Below, one piece after another: positions 22,488 to 29,896 of a stretch of DNA of 64,000 bases. Position 1 is the stretch's first letter, and each line of letters begins with the position of its first letter. The position numbers were made by a program, and so were the translations under genes. This DNA comes from JAFAGX01 sp035623335. Lineage in GTDB: Bacteria; Acidobacteriota; Terriglobia; Terriglobales; Acidobacteriaceae. The stretch is from assembly GCA_035623335.1 (NCBI GenBank), contig DASPTQ010000259.1, forward strand, positions 1 through 64,000, read 5' to 3'. A model generated the notes under the pieces. That model was not told the DNA's origin. It saw nothing but the letters and a program-made list of their open reading frames with translations, and searched no databases.

Positions 22488-24701
22488 ATGGCCCCCCGAT
22501 CGAGGTCGGACCGCAGCCTGTCGAGTAAGACTCTAGCCGTTTTCCTCTTTGCCGGTTTGCTGGCCGCAACCGTTACAACCGAGGGTGGCGAGGGGAAGTC
22601 GCAAGGCAACTCCGCATCCGGTTCTCCGCGAATCTTCGGCTTCCGCGATACCGGCGCTGAACTCGATCTCGAGAAACGGTTCATGAACGTGCCCGATCCT
22701 AAACTGGCCGAGGAACACCTGCGCATTCTGACCCAAGCCCCGCATATCGCAGGCTCCCCCCAGGACAAGGCGACGGCGGACTACGTCGCCCAGAAATTTC
22801 AGGAGGCCGGGTTCGAAACCGAGCAGGTCGAGTACCGAGTTTGGATGAATTATCCAAGCGAAGTCAGCGTCGATATCACGGCGCCCGCGGGGGTACGCAT
22901 GCACGGGCCCACCCGCGAGCATGTCGACGGCGATTCCTGGGCTGACGATCCCGCAGTAGTTATGCCCTACAGCGGCATGTCTCCCTCGGGCGACGCCGAA
23001 GGCGAAGTAGTGTACGCCAATTACGGTTCCCTGCAGGATTTCGAACGACTCAAACAATTGCAGGTGGACGTGCGGGGCAAGATCTTGCTGGTTCGCTATG
23101 GCGAAAATTTCCGCGGTGTCAAAGCGCATCTCGCCCAGGAACATGGTGCCGCCGGCCTGCTCATTTATTCCGATCCGGCCGACGACGGTTGGCGGCGTGG
23201 TGACAGCTACCCGAAGGGTCCCTGGCGGCCCGCCACCGGCGTGCAGCGGGGATCGATCGGTTACATGTTTGAGTTTCCCGGCGATCCGACCACGCCGGGA
23301 GTGGCTTCGCTGCCTTCTCTCGGCGACGACCAACGACTTCCACCCGGTCGCTCGGCGCAGCTCCCCACCATCCCGACGACACCTCTCTCGTACGCCGATG
23401 CCTGGCCGATTCTCGAACACCTTGGCGGACGGGACTCGCCCCGCGAGTGGCAGGGCGCCTTGCCCTTTACCTATCATGTGGGCCCGGGCCCGGTGAAAGT
23501 AAAGCTGCATCTGAAACAGGATTACCAGTTGCGAGCCATCTGGGACGTGATCGGGCGCATACGCGGGGCTCGTTTCCCGGATGAATGGGTTTTGGCCGGC
23601 AATCACCGCGATGCCTGGGTGTATGGCGCGGTCGATCCGAGCAGCGGTACGGCGGCGATGCTCGAAGCGACGCATGGGATTGGTCAGCTGCTGAAATCCG
23701 GCTGGAAACCCTCGCGAACGATCGTACTGGGAAGCTGGGACGCGGAGGAGCAAGGGTTGATCGGCTCGACCGAATGGGGCGAGCAACACGAGAGGGAACT
23801 GGCGAACGCCGCGGCCTATTTCAACATGGACGTTGCCGTCTCCGGGCCGAAGTTCGGCGCTTCTTCGGTCCCGAGCCTAAAACAGTTTCTGCGGGATATC
23901 ACACGAGTCGTACCCAGCCCGAGCGGGGACACGGTGTACGCGGAATGGCAAAACGCGAACCGGCCCGGAGCGCAACTTCCGACCGAGCCAACAGAGGCTA
24001 TCGGTGACAGCCGCCAGGTTTCAGTGGCGGAGAGCCGTCCCGACGTCCCCGTGGGAGACCTGGGAAGCGGATCCGATTACACGGTTTTTCTGCAGCACCT
24101 GGGTGTGCCGGCGACCGACATTAGCTCGAGCGGCTCCTACGGGGTTTACCATTCTGCCTTCGACAACTTCAGCTGGTTTCAGAAATTTGCCGATCCCCAC
24201 TTTCTGTACGAACAACAGATGGCCCGCATTTTCGGTCTGGAGATTCTGCGCATGGCCGAGGCCGACGTCCTTCCCTACAATTACGAGGAATACGGGCAGG
24301 AGGTCGCGGCCTATGTCGAGGCCGCCAAGAAAAAGGCCGAGACCCAATTCGGTGCTCACGCGATCAGTTTTGAGGAAGCGGTCCGTGCCGCCAATCGTTT
24401 TTCCCAGGCCGGAGGCAAAACCTTGCGCCGGCAAAAGAATCCACCGAGCGACCCGACGAGGCTCAATGAGACTTTGCGGGCCGCAGAACGTGCCCTGCTC
24501 ATCCCCGACGGCTTGCCAAATCGCCCCTGGTTTCGGCATGTGATCTACGCTCCCGGCGAATACACGGGATATGCGGCGGTCGTGATTCCGGGAATTAACG
24601 AGTCCATCGATCAACGTGATCTCCCCCGCACCCGGGAACAGGTAGGCATTCTGGCAGGGGCGTTGAACCGCGCGGCCGCGGTTCTGGCCCACCAGCATTA
24701 A
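22488..24701 (+). CDS. Exported M28 metallopeptidase, glutamate-carboxypeptidase II-like
   Basis: 737-residue exopeptidase of the PSMA/NAALADase group. Signal peptide about 14-31; PA domain about 165-300; M28 domain with two-zinc ligands in GNHRDAW, DPSSGTAA, WDAEEQGLIGSTEW, NMDVAVSG and YHSAFDNF; transferrin-receptor-like dimerisation domain about 610-735. All ligand motifs are present, so activity is expected. Family members trim C-terminal glutamate or other residues from peptides. ATG 22488 has GGAGG 9 bases upstream. Single gene, converging with thiC. Confidence 0.92.
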   Translation: MAPRSRSDRSLSSKTLAVFLFAGLLAATVTTEGGEGKSQGNSASGSPRIFGFRDTGAELDLEKRFMNVPDPKLAEEHLRILTQAPHIAGSPQDKATADYVAQKFQEAGFETEQVEYRVWMNYPSEVSVDITAPAGVRMHGPTREHVDGDSWADDPAVVMPYSGMSPSGDAEGEVVYANYGSLQDFERLKQLQVDVRGKILLVRYGENFRGVKAHLAQEHGAAGLLIYSDPADDGWRRGDSYPKGPWRPATGVQRGSIGYMFEFPGDPTTPGVASLPSLGDDQRLPPGRSAQLPTIPTTPLSYADAWPILEHLGGRDSPREWQGALPFTYHVGPGPVKVKLHLKQDYQLRAIWDVIGRIRGARFPDEWVLAGNHRDAWVYGAVDPSSGTAAMLEATHGIGQLLKSGWKPSRTIVLGSWDAEEQGLIGSTEWGEQHERELANAAAYFNMDVAVSGPKFGASSVPSLKQFLRDITRVVPSPSGDTVYAEWQNANRPGAQLPTEPTEAIGDSRQVSVAESRPDVPVGDLGSGSDYTVFLQHLGVPATDISSSGSYGVYHSAFDNFSWFQKFADPHFLYEQQMARIFGLEILRMAEADVLPYNYEEYGQEVAAYVEAAKKKAETQFGAHAISFEEAVRAANRFSQAGGKTLRRQKNPPSDPTRLNETLRAAERALLIPDGLPNRPWFRHVIYAPGEYTGYAAVVIPGINESIDQRDLPRTREQVGILAGALNRAAAVLAHQH

Positions 24702-24744
24702 GACCTAGTTTTCGAGGTCAGCGATCGCCTCAGCCGCGACCCGG

Positions 24745-26199
24745 CTAGGGAAGAGCAATCAGCTTGTCGATCAGGGGCGAGTAATCTTGCTTTTCGAGTC
24801 CGTGGACTTCGCGATTGTACTCGTCCACTTTGCTCGAATAATTCATGGAGCAGAACTTGGGCCCGCACATGGAGCAGAAGGCAGCTTCCTTGTAGTAGTC
24901 GTCGGCCAGCGTCTCATCGTGCATAGCGCGCGCCGTATCTGGGTCGAGCGAAAGCGCGAACTGTTTCTCCCAATCAAACTTGTAGCGGGCGTAGCTGAGT
25001 GCGTCATCGCGGTCGCGGGCGCCGGCGCGGTGCCTGGCGATGTCCGCCGCATGCGCCGCAATCTTGTAGGCGATGATACCGTCTTTGACGTCTTTCTCAT
25101 TGGGCAGTCCAAGATGCTCCTTGGGGGTGACATAGCAGAGCATGGCGGCTCCGTGCCAGCCGATCATGGCGGCACCGATGGCCGAGGTAATGTGGTCGTA
25201 TCCGGGAGCGATGTCGGTCACGAGTGGTCCCAGGGTATAGAACGGGGCCTCGAAGCACAGCTCCTTTTCTTTGTCCACCTGCTCTTGGATTTTGTCCAGC
25301 GGGATGTGGCCGGGACCCTCGATCATGACCTGCACGTCATGCTTCCAGGCTATTTGGGTCAACTCTCCCAAGGTTTTCAGTTCGGCAAACTGCGCCGCAT
25401 CGCTCGCGTCCGCGACACAGCCCGGGCGCAGACCGTCCCCCAGCGAGAAGGACACGTCGTATTTGGCGAAGATCTTGCAGAGATCCTCGAAGCGCTCATA
25501 CAGGAAGTTCTGCCGGTGATGATGCGCCATCCACTGCGCCAGAATGGCTCCGCCGCGGCTCACGATCCCGGTAATGCGCTTGGCAATCATGGGCAAGTAT
25601 TGAATCAGCACGCCGGCGTGAATGGTCATGTAATCGACACCCTGCTCGGCCTGCTGTTCGATGACTTCGAGCATGACCTCGGCACTGAGGTCCTCGATCC
25701 GCTTGACCCGGGTGACCGCTTCGTAGATCGGCACGGTACCGATGGGGACCGGAGAGTGACGCAAAATGGCCTCTCGAATCTCAGGAATGTCGCCGCCGGT
25801 AGAAAGATCCATGACCGTATCTGCGCCGTAACGCACCGAGGTTTCGAGCTTCGCCAGTTCCTCGTCAACGTTGGAGCTCACGGCGGAATTGCCGAGATTG
25901 GCGTTGATCTTGCATAACGAGGCTACGCCGATGCACATCGGTTCGAGCTCAGGATGATGAATATTGGCGGGAATAATCATCCGGCCGCGGGCCACTTCCT
26001 CACGCACGAGTTCGTCGGGCAGCTTTTCGCGGCGGGCTACGTACGACATCTCTTCGGTCAGCACACCTTGGCGGGCGTAATGCATTTGCGAGAAGTTGCC
26101 ATCCCTATTTTCGGACTTGCGACGGGCGATCCACTCCGCCCGAGGTCGTGGCCTACCGTTGCGATTACCGCTCACCGTTGAACCGTGGCTGGAAGTCAT
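24745..26199 (-). CDS. thiC: Phosphomethylpyrimidine synthase
   Basis: Radical-SAM enzyme converting aminoimidazole ribotide to HMP-phosphate in thiamin synthesis. 484 residues, within the shorter bacterial class. The C-terminal [4Fe-4S] motif CSMCGPKFCSM is intact. Other conserved blocks: MIIPANIHHPE, NANLGNS, DLSTGGDI, MTIHAG, EGPGHIPLDKI and PGYDHIT. No other thi genes are adjacent. I looked on the minus strand upstream for a TPP riboswitch (CUGAGA, ACC...GAACCUGAUCUGG) and did not find one, so control of this copy is unclear. Confidence 0.96.
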   Translation of the reverse strand: MTSSHGSTVSGNRNGRPRPRAEWIARRKSENRDGNFSQMHYARQGVLTEEMSYVARREKLPDELVREEVARGRMIIPANIHHPELEPMCIGVASLCKINANLGNSAVSSNVDEELAKLETSVRYGADTVMDLSTGGDIPEIREAILRHSPVPIGTVPIYEAVTRVKRIEDLSAEVMLEVIEQQAEQGVDYMTIHAGVLIQYLPMIAKRITGIVSRGGAILAQWMAHHHRQNFLYERFEDLCKIFAKYDVSFSLGDGLRPGCVADASDAAQFAELKTLGELTQIAWKHDVQVMIEGPGHIPLDKIQEQVDKEKELCFEAPFYTLGPLVTDIAPGYDHITSAIGAAMIGWHGAAMLCYVTPKEHLGLPNEKDVKDGIIAYKIAAHAADIARHRAGARDRDDALSYARYKFDWEKQFALSLDPDTARAMHDETLADDYYKEAAFCSMCGPKFCSMNYSSKVDEYNREVHGLEKQDYSPLIDKLIALP

Positions 26200-26790
26200 G
26201 CCGAACCGCCTTCATGGAATGTTGTATGCAGTCGATTATACGCTGGAATCTAGCCGAGCATTCCGAGCAGCGGGGTCGAAGGCGCCTTCCGCGGTGCGAT
26301 GACTTGGCTGCCGCGCATTCTTGCAATCGCCGGTACGCCTGACGAGGTCTTCATGTCCTGGTTTACTTCTCTGCCAGTCGAGACTCTCTCGCTTGCCGTT
26401 GCCCTGAACACGGGAACTCTTAGACGAAGCGAGTGGGGAATTCGGCGCCTTCCAACAAGAGGCCTGCTTCGTGTGCTGATTTCTAACCACTCGTCGGGGG
26501 GAACTGGATCATGGCGGGAAAATCTCCGGCCGAACCATTCGTCGAGCCGGGCATTCTGAGGAAGACTTCGCCCGAAAGTCCGGCTCTGACCGAAGATCGA
26601 TCGAACAGTTGGGGGTTCGAGAAGGGAGGCACGGTAACGAATGGAAGGTGTCTCCCTGCCGGAGCTTGCTTACCCTAAACGGGGAGGGCCTTAAAGCCAA
26701 CGGCAAGCGTCACTTACGTTGGTTTAGCAGGCTTAGGCCGGGGCAAGGAGGGGCGAAACGCGGCGTCGGGCGAGCTCCTGCGGCCTCGAG
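26200..26790. other. Non-coding gap between thiC and ccmE
   Basis: About 590 bases with no supported gene on either strand; open frames here have no recognisable similarity and no good ribosome site. No TPP riboswitch, tRNA or clear terminator was found. Its right end holds the ccm promoter described separately. Confidence 0.5.
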
Positions 26791-26792
26791 TG

Positions 26793-26823
26793 CCTTGACC
26801 CGGCTGGGAGTCAAGGGAATAAT
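26793..26823 (+). promoter_or_regulatory. ccm operon promoter with overlapping inverted repeat
   Basis: TTGACC (26795-26800), 17-base spacer, AATAAT (26818-26823): a good sigma-70-type promoter. The -35 box and spacer are covered by the inverted repeat CCTTGAC (26793-26799) and GTCAAGG (26810-26816), a 7-bp dyad with a 10-base centre, typical of a regulator site. Because the -10 box ends right before GTG 26824, that codon lies at or before the transcript start, which favours ATG 26848 as the ccmE start. Confidence 0.55.
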
Positions 26824-26847
26824 GTGGAACAGAGCAGCGGGGATGTT

Positions 26848-27324
26848 ATGTCCAAACCAGCAGGCAAATATCTCAAATTCGGCGGCGCGATGGCGGTGAT
26901 TGTTCTGGCGTTCGCCTACCTGGCGTACACCGGAGTCGAGCAGAGCAAGAGCTACTACGTCACCATCAAAGAGCTGCGCGGCATGGGGAACGACGCCTAC
27001 GCTAAGCGGTTGCGTGTCGCCGGCAACGTCCAGCCCGGGTCGATCAAGCGCACCGGCACCCGAGTCGAATTCGTGCTGATGGAGAATGACCAGACGCTGG
27101 CCGTCGACTACAGCGGCACGGAAGCCCCGCCCGACACCTTTAAAGATAATTCCCAGGCCTTGGCCGACGGCAGCTTCGGACGCGATGGCGTCTTTCACGC
27201 CAAACAGCTGCAAGCCAAGTGTGCTTCTAAGTACGCTCCCAAACCGGGAACCACGACGCCAACGGCTGAGCCCACGAAGAACATGACTCAGATCGAACCG
27301 ACGGGCTCTGGCGTAACCAACTGA
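26848..27324 (+). CDS. ccmE: Cytochrome c maturation heme chaperone CcmE, CXXXY type
   Basis: Periplasmic heme-handover protein, 158 residues, anchored by one N-terminal helix (about 8-28). The OB-fold core is recognisable (RVAGNVQPGSI, VEFVLMEND, VDYSGTEAPPDTFKD, GVFHAKQLQAKC). The classical heme-binding His of the HXXXY motif is replaced: here it is CASKY, Cys125 and Tyr129. This CXXXY form is known from archaea and Desulfovibrio. Start set at ATG 26848 (GGGG 5 bases upstream) because the promoter -10 abuts GTG 26824. First gene of ccmEABCD. Confidence 0.92.
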   Translation: MSKPAGKYLKFGGAMAVIVLAFAYLAYTGVEQSKSYYVTIKELRGMGNDAYAKRLRVAGNVQPGSIKRTGTRVEFVLMENDQTLAVDYSGTEAPPDTFKDNSQALADGSFGRDGVFHAKQLQAKCASKYAPKPGTTTPTAEPTKNMTQIEPTGSGVTN

Positions 27325-27367
27325 GTCGTTTTCTTTCTCCCCTTCGTTGTGCGCAGGTGCCGGTGTA

Positions 27368-27404
27368 GGTTCCTGTCGTCTCCCGCCGAGGAACCGACGG
27401 GAGA
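27368..27404 (+). promoter_or_regulatory. Overlapping inverted repeats between ccmE and ccmA
   Basis: Two interleaved 7-bp dyads: GGTTCCT (27368-27374) with AGGAACC (27389-27395), and TCTCCCG (27379-27385) with CGGGAGA (27398-27404). The 5' arm of the second lies in the loop of the first, so in RNA they are either alternative hairpins or a pseudoknot. The last connecting loop is only 2 bases, which makes alternative hairpins more likely. Neither is followed by a T run. Role unknown. Confidence 0.4.
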
Positions 27405-27442
27405 GTTGCCCCTTACTGCTATGCTTAAACCAGGAAGAGAGG

Positions 27443-27463
27443 ATGCCGTTTAGGTCGATCTGA
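27443..27463 (+). CDS. Six-codon minicistron coupled to ccmA
   Basis: ATG 27443 opens MPFRSI and stops at TGA 27461-27463, which overlaps the ccmA ATG as TGATG. An AGGAAGAGAGG purine tract lies just before the minicistron ATG, while ccmA itself has no ribosome site of its own. This suggests ccmA is translated by termination-reinitiation. Inferred from sequence only. Confidence 0.35.
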   Translation: MPFRSI

Positions 27464-28152
27464 TGCTTGTCGAAACTGCGCCCAGCCCGATCCCTCCCGT
27501 GGTTACGGTCACCAATCTGGTCAAGCAATTTGGACGATTTGCCGCTCTGCGCGGCGTGACCGCCGAGTTTCAACCCGCCAGGCTCTATGCCATTCTTGGC
27601 GACAACGGGGCAGGGAAGACCACTCTGCTGCGCTCGCTTGCCGGGCTGAGCCTGCCTACCCGGGGCAGCCTCTCCGTGCTGGGAGCGACCAACCCGCGGG
27701 AGGTCTGCGCCCAGATCGGCTATATGGCCCATCCTTCGTTGTTGTATGACGAGATGAGCGGGATGGAGAACCTGTGTTATTTTGCCCGTCTCTACGGAAT
27801 TGACGATCCCGAACGCAGTCGCAGTCTAATCCGTTGGGCCAAACTTGATCCCCAGCTCGAGCGTCCCATTGGGCAGTACTCCCAGGGAATGCGGCAGCGC
27901 GTATCGCTGGCTCGTGCCCTGCTGAATGACCCGAAACTCTTGCTCCTCGACGAACCGTTTTCCAATGTGGATGCGGGCTCGGCGCGCGAGATGGTCCGTC
28001 TGTTGACTGAACTACGGGCCCGCGGGCGAACGATTTTCCTGGTTACCCACCAGGCCTCTTTGCTCGAGGACGCAGCGGATGAGTTTGTGTGGATGGCCGA
28101 AGGCCAAATCGTGAATCGAACACCTTCGCTCCTGGCCGCGGAGGTACGATGA
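27463..28152 (+). CDS. ccmA: Heme exporter ABC ATPase CcmA
   Basis: ATP-binding subunit of the CcmABCD complex that releases holo-CcmE. 229 residues with Walker A GDNGAGKTT (about 44-52), signature YSQGMRQR, Walker B LLLLDEPF and H-loop VTHQ. Sequence alone would allow any small ABC ATPase, but the ccmE-ccmA-ccmB-ccmC order fixes the role. Its stop overlaps the ccmB start (ATGA). Confidence 0.93.
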   Translation: MLVETAPSPIPPVVTVTNLVKQFGRFAALRGVTAEFQPARLYAILGDNGAGKTTLLRSLAGLSLPTRGSLSVLGATNPREVCAQIGYMAHPSLLYDEMSGMENLCYFARLYGIDDPERSRSLIRWAKLDPQLERPIGQYSQGMRQRVSLARALLNDPKLLLLDEPFSNVDAGSAREMVRLLTELRARGRTIFLVTHQASLLEDAADEFVWMAEGQIVNRTPSLLAAEVR

Positions 28153-28826
28153 CGGGCTCCGCAGGACTTACGCGAGCGACTTTGCTCAAAGATCTTCGCC
28201 TGGAATGGCGCTCCAAAGACGCCACCAACGCCATGTTGTTTTTTGCCCTGCTGGTGGTGGTGATCTTCAGTTTTTCCTTTGACCCCACGGCCGAGGAATC
28301 GCGGCGGATCGCCGGCGGATTGATCTGGGTGGCGTTCCTGTTTGCCTCGGTCGTCGCCCTCAACCAGACTTGGGCCCGCGAGCTGCGCAATCAGGTGCTC
28401 GATGCCTACCGGGTTTCCCCCGCTCCGGCGAACTCCCTGTTTCTGGCGAAAGTGTGGGGAAATTTTCTTTTCGTCAGCGGGCTCGAGGCCCTCATGACGC
28501 CCTTGTTTGTAGTCTTTTACAACTTGCGCGCCCTGGGGCCGGGCTACCAGTTGCTGATCGTGGCGGGGCTAGGCACCTGGGCTCTGGTGGTGAACGGGAC
28601 CTTTTTTGCCGCTATCTCGTTGCGAACTCGCAGCCGGGAGATCATGCTGCCCTTGCTGCTGTTTCCCATATCGATTCCGGCGCTTCTGGCCATGGTCGAA
28701 GCCACCAGTGCGATCCTGACCGGCGAGTACTCCGCCAAGTTCTGGATCGTGTTGCTAGTCACCTATGATCTAGTGTTTACTATGGCTAGCCTCTTCTTCT
28801 TTGAGCTGGTATTGCACGCGGAATGA
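28149..28826 (+). CDS. ccmB: Heme exporter membrane protein CcmB
   Basis: 225-residue membrane subunit with about six helices. Starts at ATG 28149 overlapping the ccmA TGA. Conserved CcmB features: N-terminal cytoplasmic LLKDLRLEWRSKDATNAMLFFALLVVVIF-like segment, FASVVALNQTWARE and the RTRSREIMLPLLLFPISIPALLA block. Forms the ABC transporter with CcmA and associates with CcmC. Ends overlapping ccmC by ATGA. Confidence 0.93.
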   Translation: MTGSAGLTRATLLKDLRLEWRSKDATNAMLFFALLVVVIFSFSFDPTAEESRRIAGGLIWVAFLFASVVALNQTWARELRNQVLDAYRVSPAPANSLFLAKVWGNFLFVSGLEALMTPLFVVFYNLRALGPGYQLLIVAGLGTWALVVNGTFFAAISLRTRSREIMLPLLLFPISIPALLAMVEATSAILTGEYSAKFWIVLLVTYDLVFTMASLFFFELVLHAE

Positions 28827-29512
28827 AACGCGCTTTTCCCATCCTTGCGATTGCCACCGCGGTTCTCCTGGGCTACGCCACCTATCAGGCGCTGTGGGTA
28901 GCACCCACCGAGCAGACCATGGGAGAAGTCCAGCGAATCTTTTACTACCATGTTTCTTCGGCGTGGACAGCAGGACTTTTGTTCTTTATCAATTTTGTGG
29001 CTTCGGTCGTATACCTGGTGTGGCGCAGTCCGAAGGCGGACGCCTTAGCCATGGCCTCAGCCGAGGTCGGCGTGGTGTTTTGCACCATTGTCTTGGTCAC
29101 CGGACCGATTTGGGCGCGTCCGGTTTGGGGGATCTGGTGGACGTGGGATATGCGCCTCACGCTGACCCTGGTGCTGTGGCTGATTTACGTCAGCTACCTG
29201 CTTCTGCGGCGCTTCTCCGCGAGCGGTCAGACCCCGGTCATGGCCGCCGTCTTGGCAATCTTTGGCACGCTCGATATTCCTCTGGTCTATTTCTCCATCT
29301 GGTTCTTTCGCACCCAGCATCCCCAACCGGTCATGGGTGGCGGCGGATCGATTGACCACCGCATGTTGCGCGTCTTCTTTGTGAATCTCATCGCTTTTTC
29401 CTGTTTTGGGCTGCTGGTGTGTTGGGCCCGGTATCGGCTGGAAGTGTTGCACCGGGAAGTCGAAGAAACGCAGGCGCTCGAGTCCTTACTCGAGGTGCGG
29501 AGTTCACGATGA
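28823..29512 (+). CDS. ccmC: Heme handling protein CcmC
   Basis: 229-residue membrane protein of six helices that loads heme onto CcmE. The WWD heme-handling motif is present as WGIWWTWDMRLT (about residue 102-113). The two axial histidines fit YYHVSSAW (about 42) and the later GSIDHRM (about 177). Start ATG 28823 overlaps the ccmB stop. Full length for the family. Confidence 0.94.
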   Translation: MKRAFPILAIATAVLLGYATYQALWVAPTEQTMGEVQRIFYYHVSSAWTAGLLFFINFVASVVYLVWRSPKADALAMASAEVGVVFCTIVLVTGPIWARPVWGIWWTWDMRLTLTLVLWLIYVSYLLLRRFSASGQTPVMAAVLAIFGTLDIPLVYFSIWFFRTQHPQPVMGGGGSIDHRMLRVFFVNLIAFSCFGLLVCWARYRLEVLHREVEETQALESLLEVRSSR

Positions 29513-29628
29513 GCTATCTGATTGCCGCCTATCTTGCCACGTGGGTGATCCACATCGCCTACCTGGGAAGCCTAGTGCGCCGTTACACTCGGCTGCGGAA
29601 ACAGAGGGAGGAGCTCAGCAATCGCTAG
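29509..29628 (+). CDS. ccmD: Small heme exporter protein CcmD
   Basis: 39 residues: one membrane helix (about 3-22, AAYLATWVIHIAYLGSL) followed by a basic tail RRYTRLRKQ, the standard CcmD plan. ATG 29509 overlaps the ccmC TGA as ATGA. CcmD is needed to release CcmE-heme from CcmABC. No ccmF, ccmG or ccmH follows; the next gene is an unrelated SBBP protein. Confidence 0.85.
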   Translation: MSYLIAAYLATWVIHIAYLGSLVRRYTRLRKQREELSNR

Positions 29629-29751
29629 AAATTCACCCGCGTTGGCGAGCGCGGGGAAGAAGGAAGAAGAAGGAGACGGCATCTCTCGACGGTGCTCGGC
29701 GCATCTGAGAGTTTGGGCAGGAAGCGACCGCTGCGGGCAGACACGCGCCAC

Positions 29752-29788
29752 TTGACAGTCTATCGGTCCGATGTTTAAGTAGTTACTT
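29752..29788 (+). promoter_or_regulatory. Candidate promoter of the SBBP gene
   Basis: TTGACA (29752-29757), 17 bases, TTAAGT (29775-29780): a perfect -35 but a poor -10. It overlaps a short dyad AAGTAGTTACTT (29777-29788). Weak evidence. Confidence 0.3.
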
Positions 29789-29896
29789 ACTTTTTCGGGC
29801 GGTTTTCTGCTTACCAGTGCGCAGCTCGCGGGACGGCGCGCGGGTGGAAGTGTCGTTGTTTCCCTCTCCATGAGATTGGAAAATCCGGAGGAGTTC

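Noticed and set aside
24702..24719. Small hairpin GACCT...AGGTC between the M28 gene and thiC
   Set aside because: Only a 5-bp stem and no T run on either strand.
26200..26790. Possible TPP riboswitch upstream of thiC
   Set aside because: The minus strand lacks the conserved CUGAGA and GAACCUGAUCUGG blocks.
27368..27404. H-type pseudoknot riboswitch before ccmA
   Set aside because: The loop crossing the first stem would be only 2 bases, too short for a 7-bp stem; kept only as overlapping inverted repeats.
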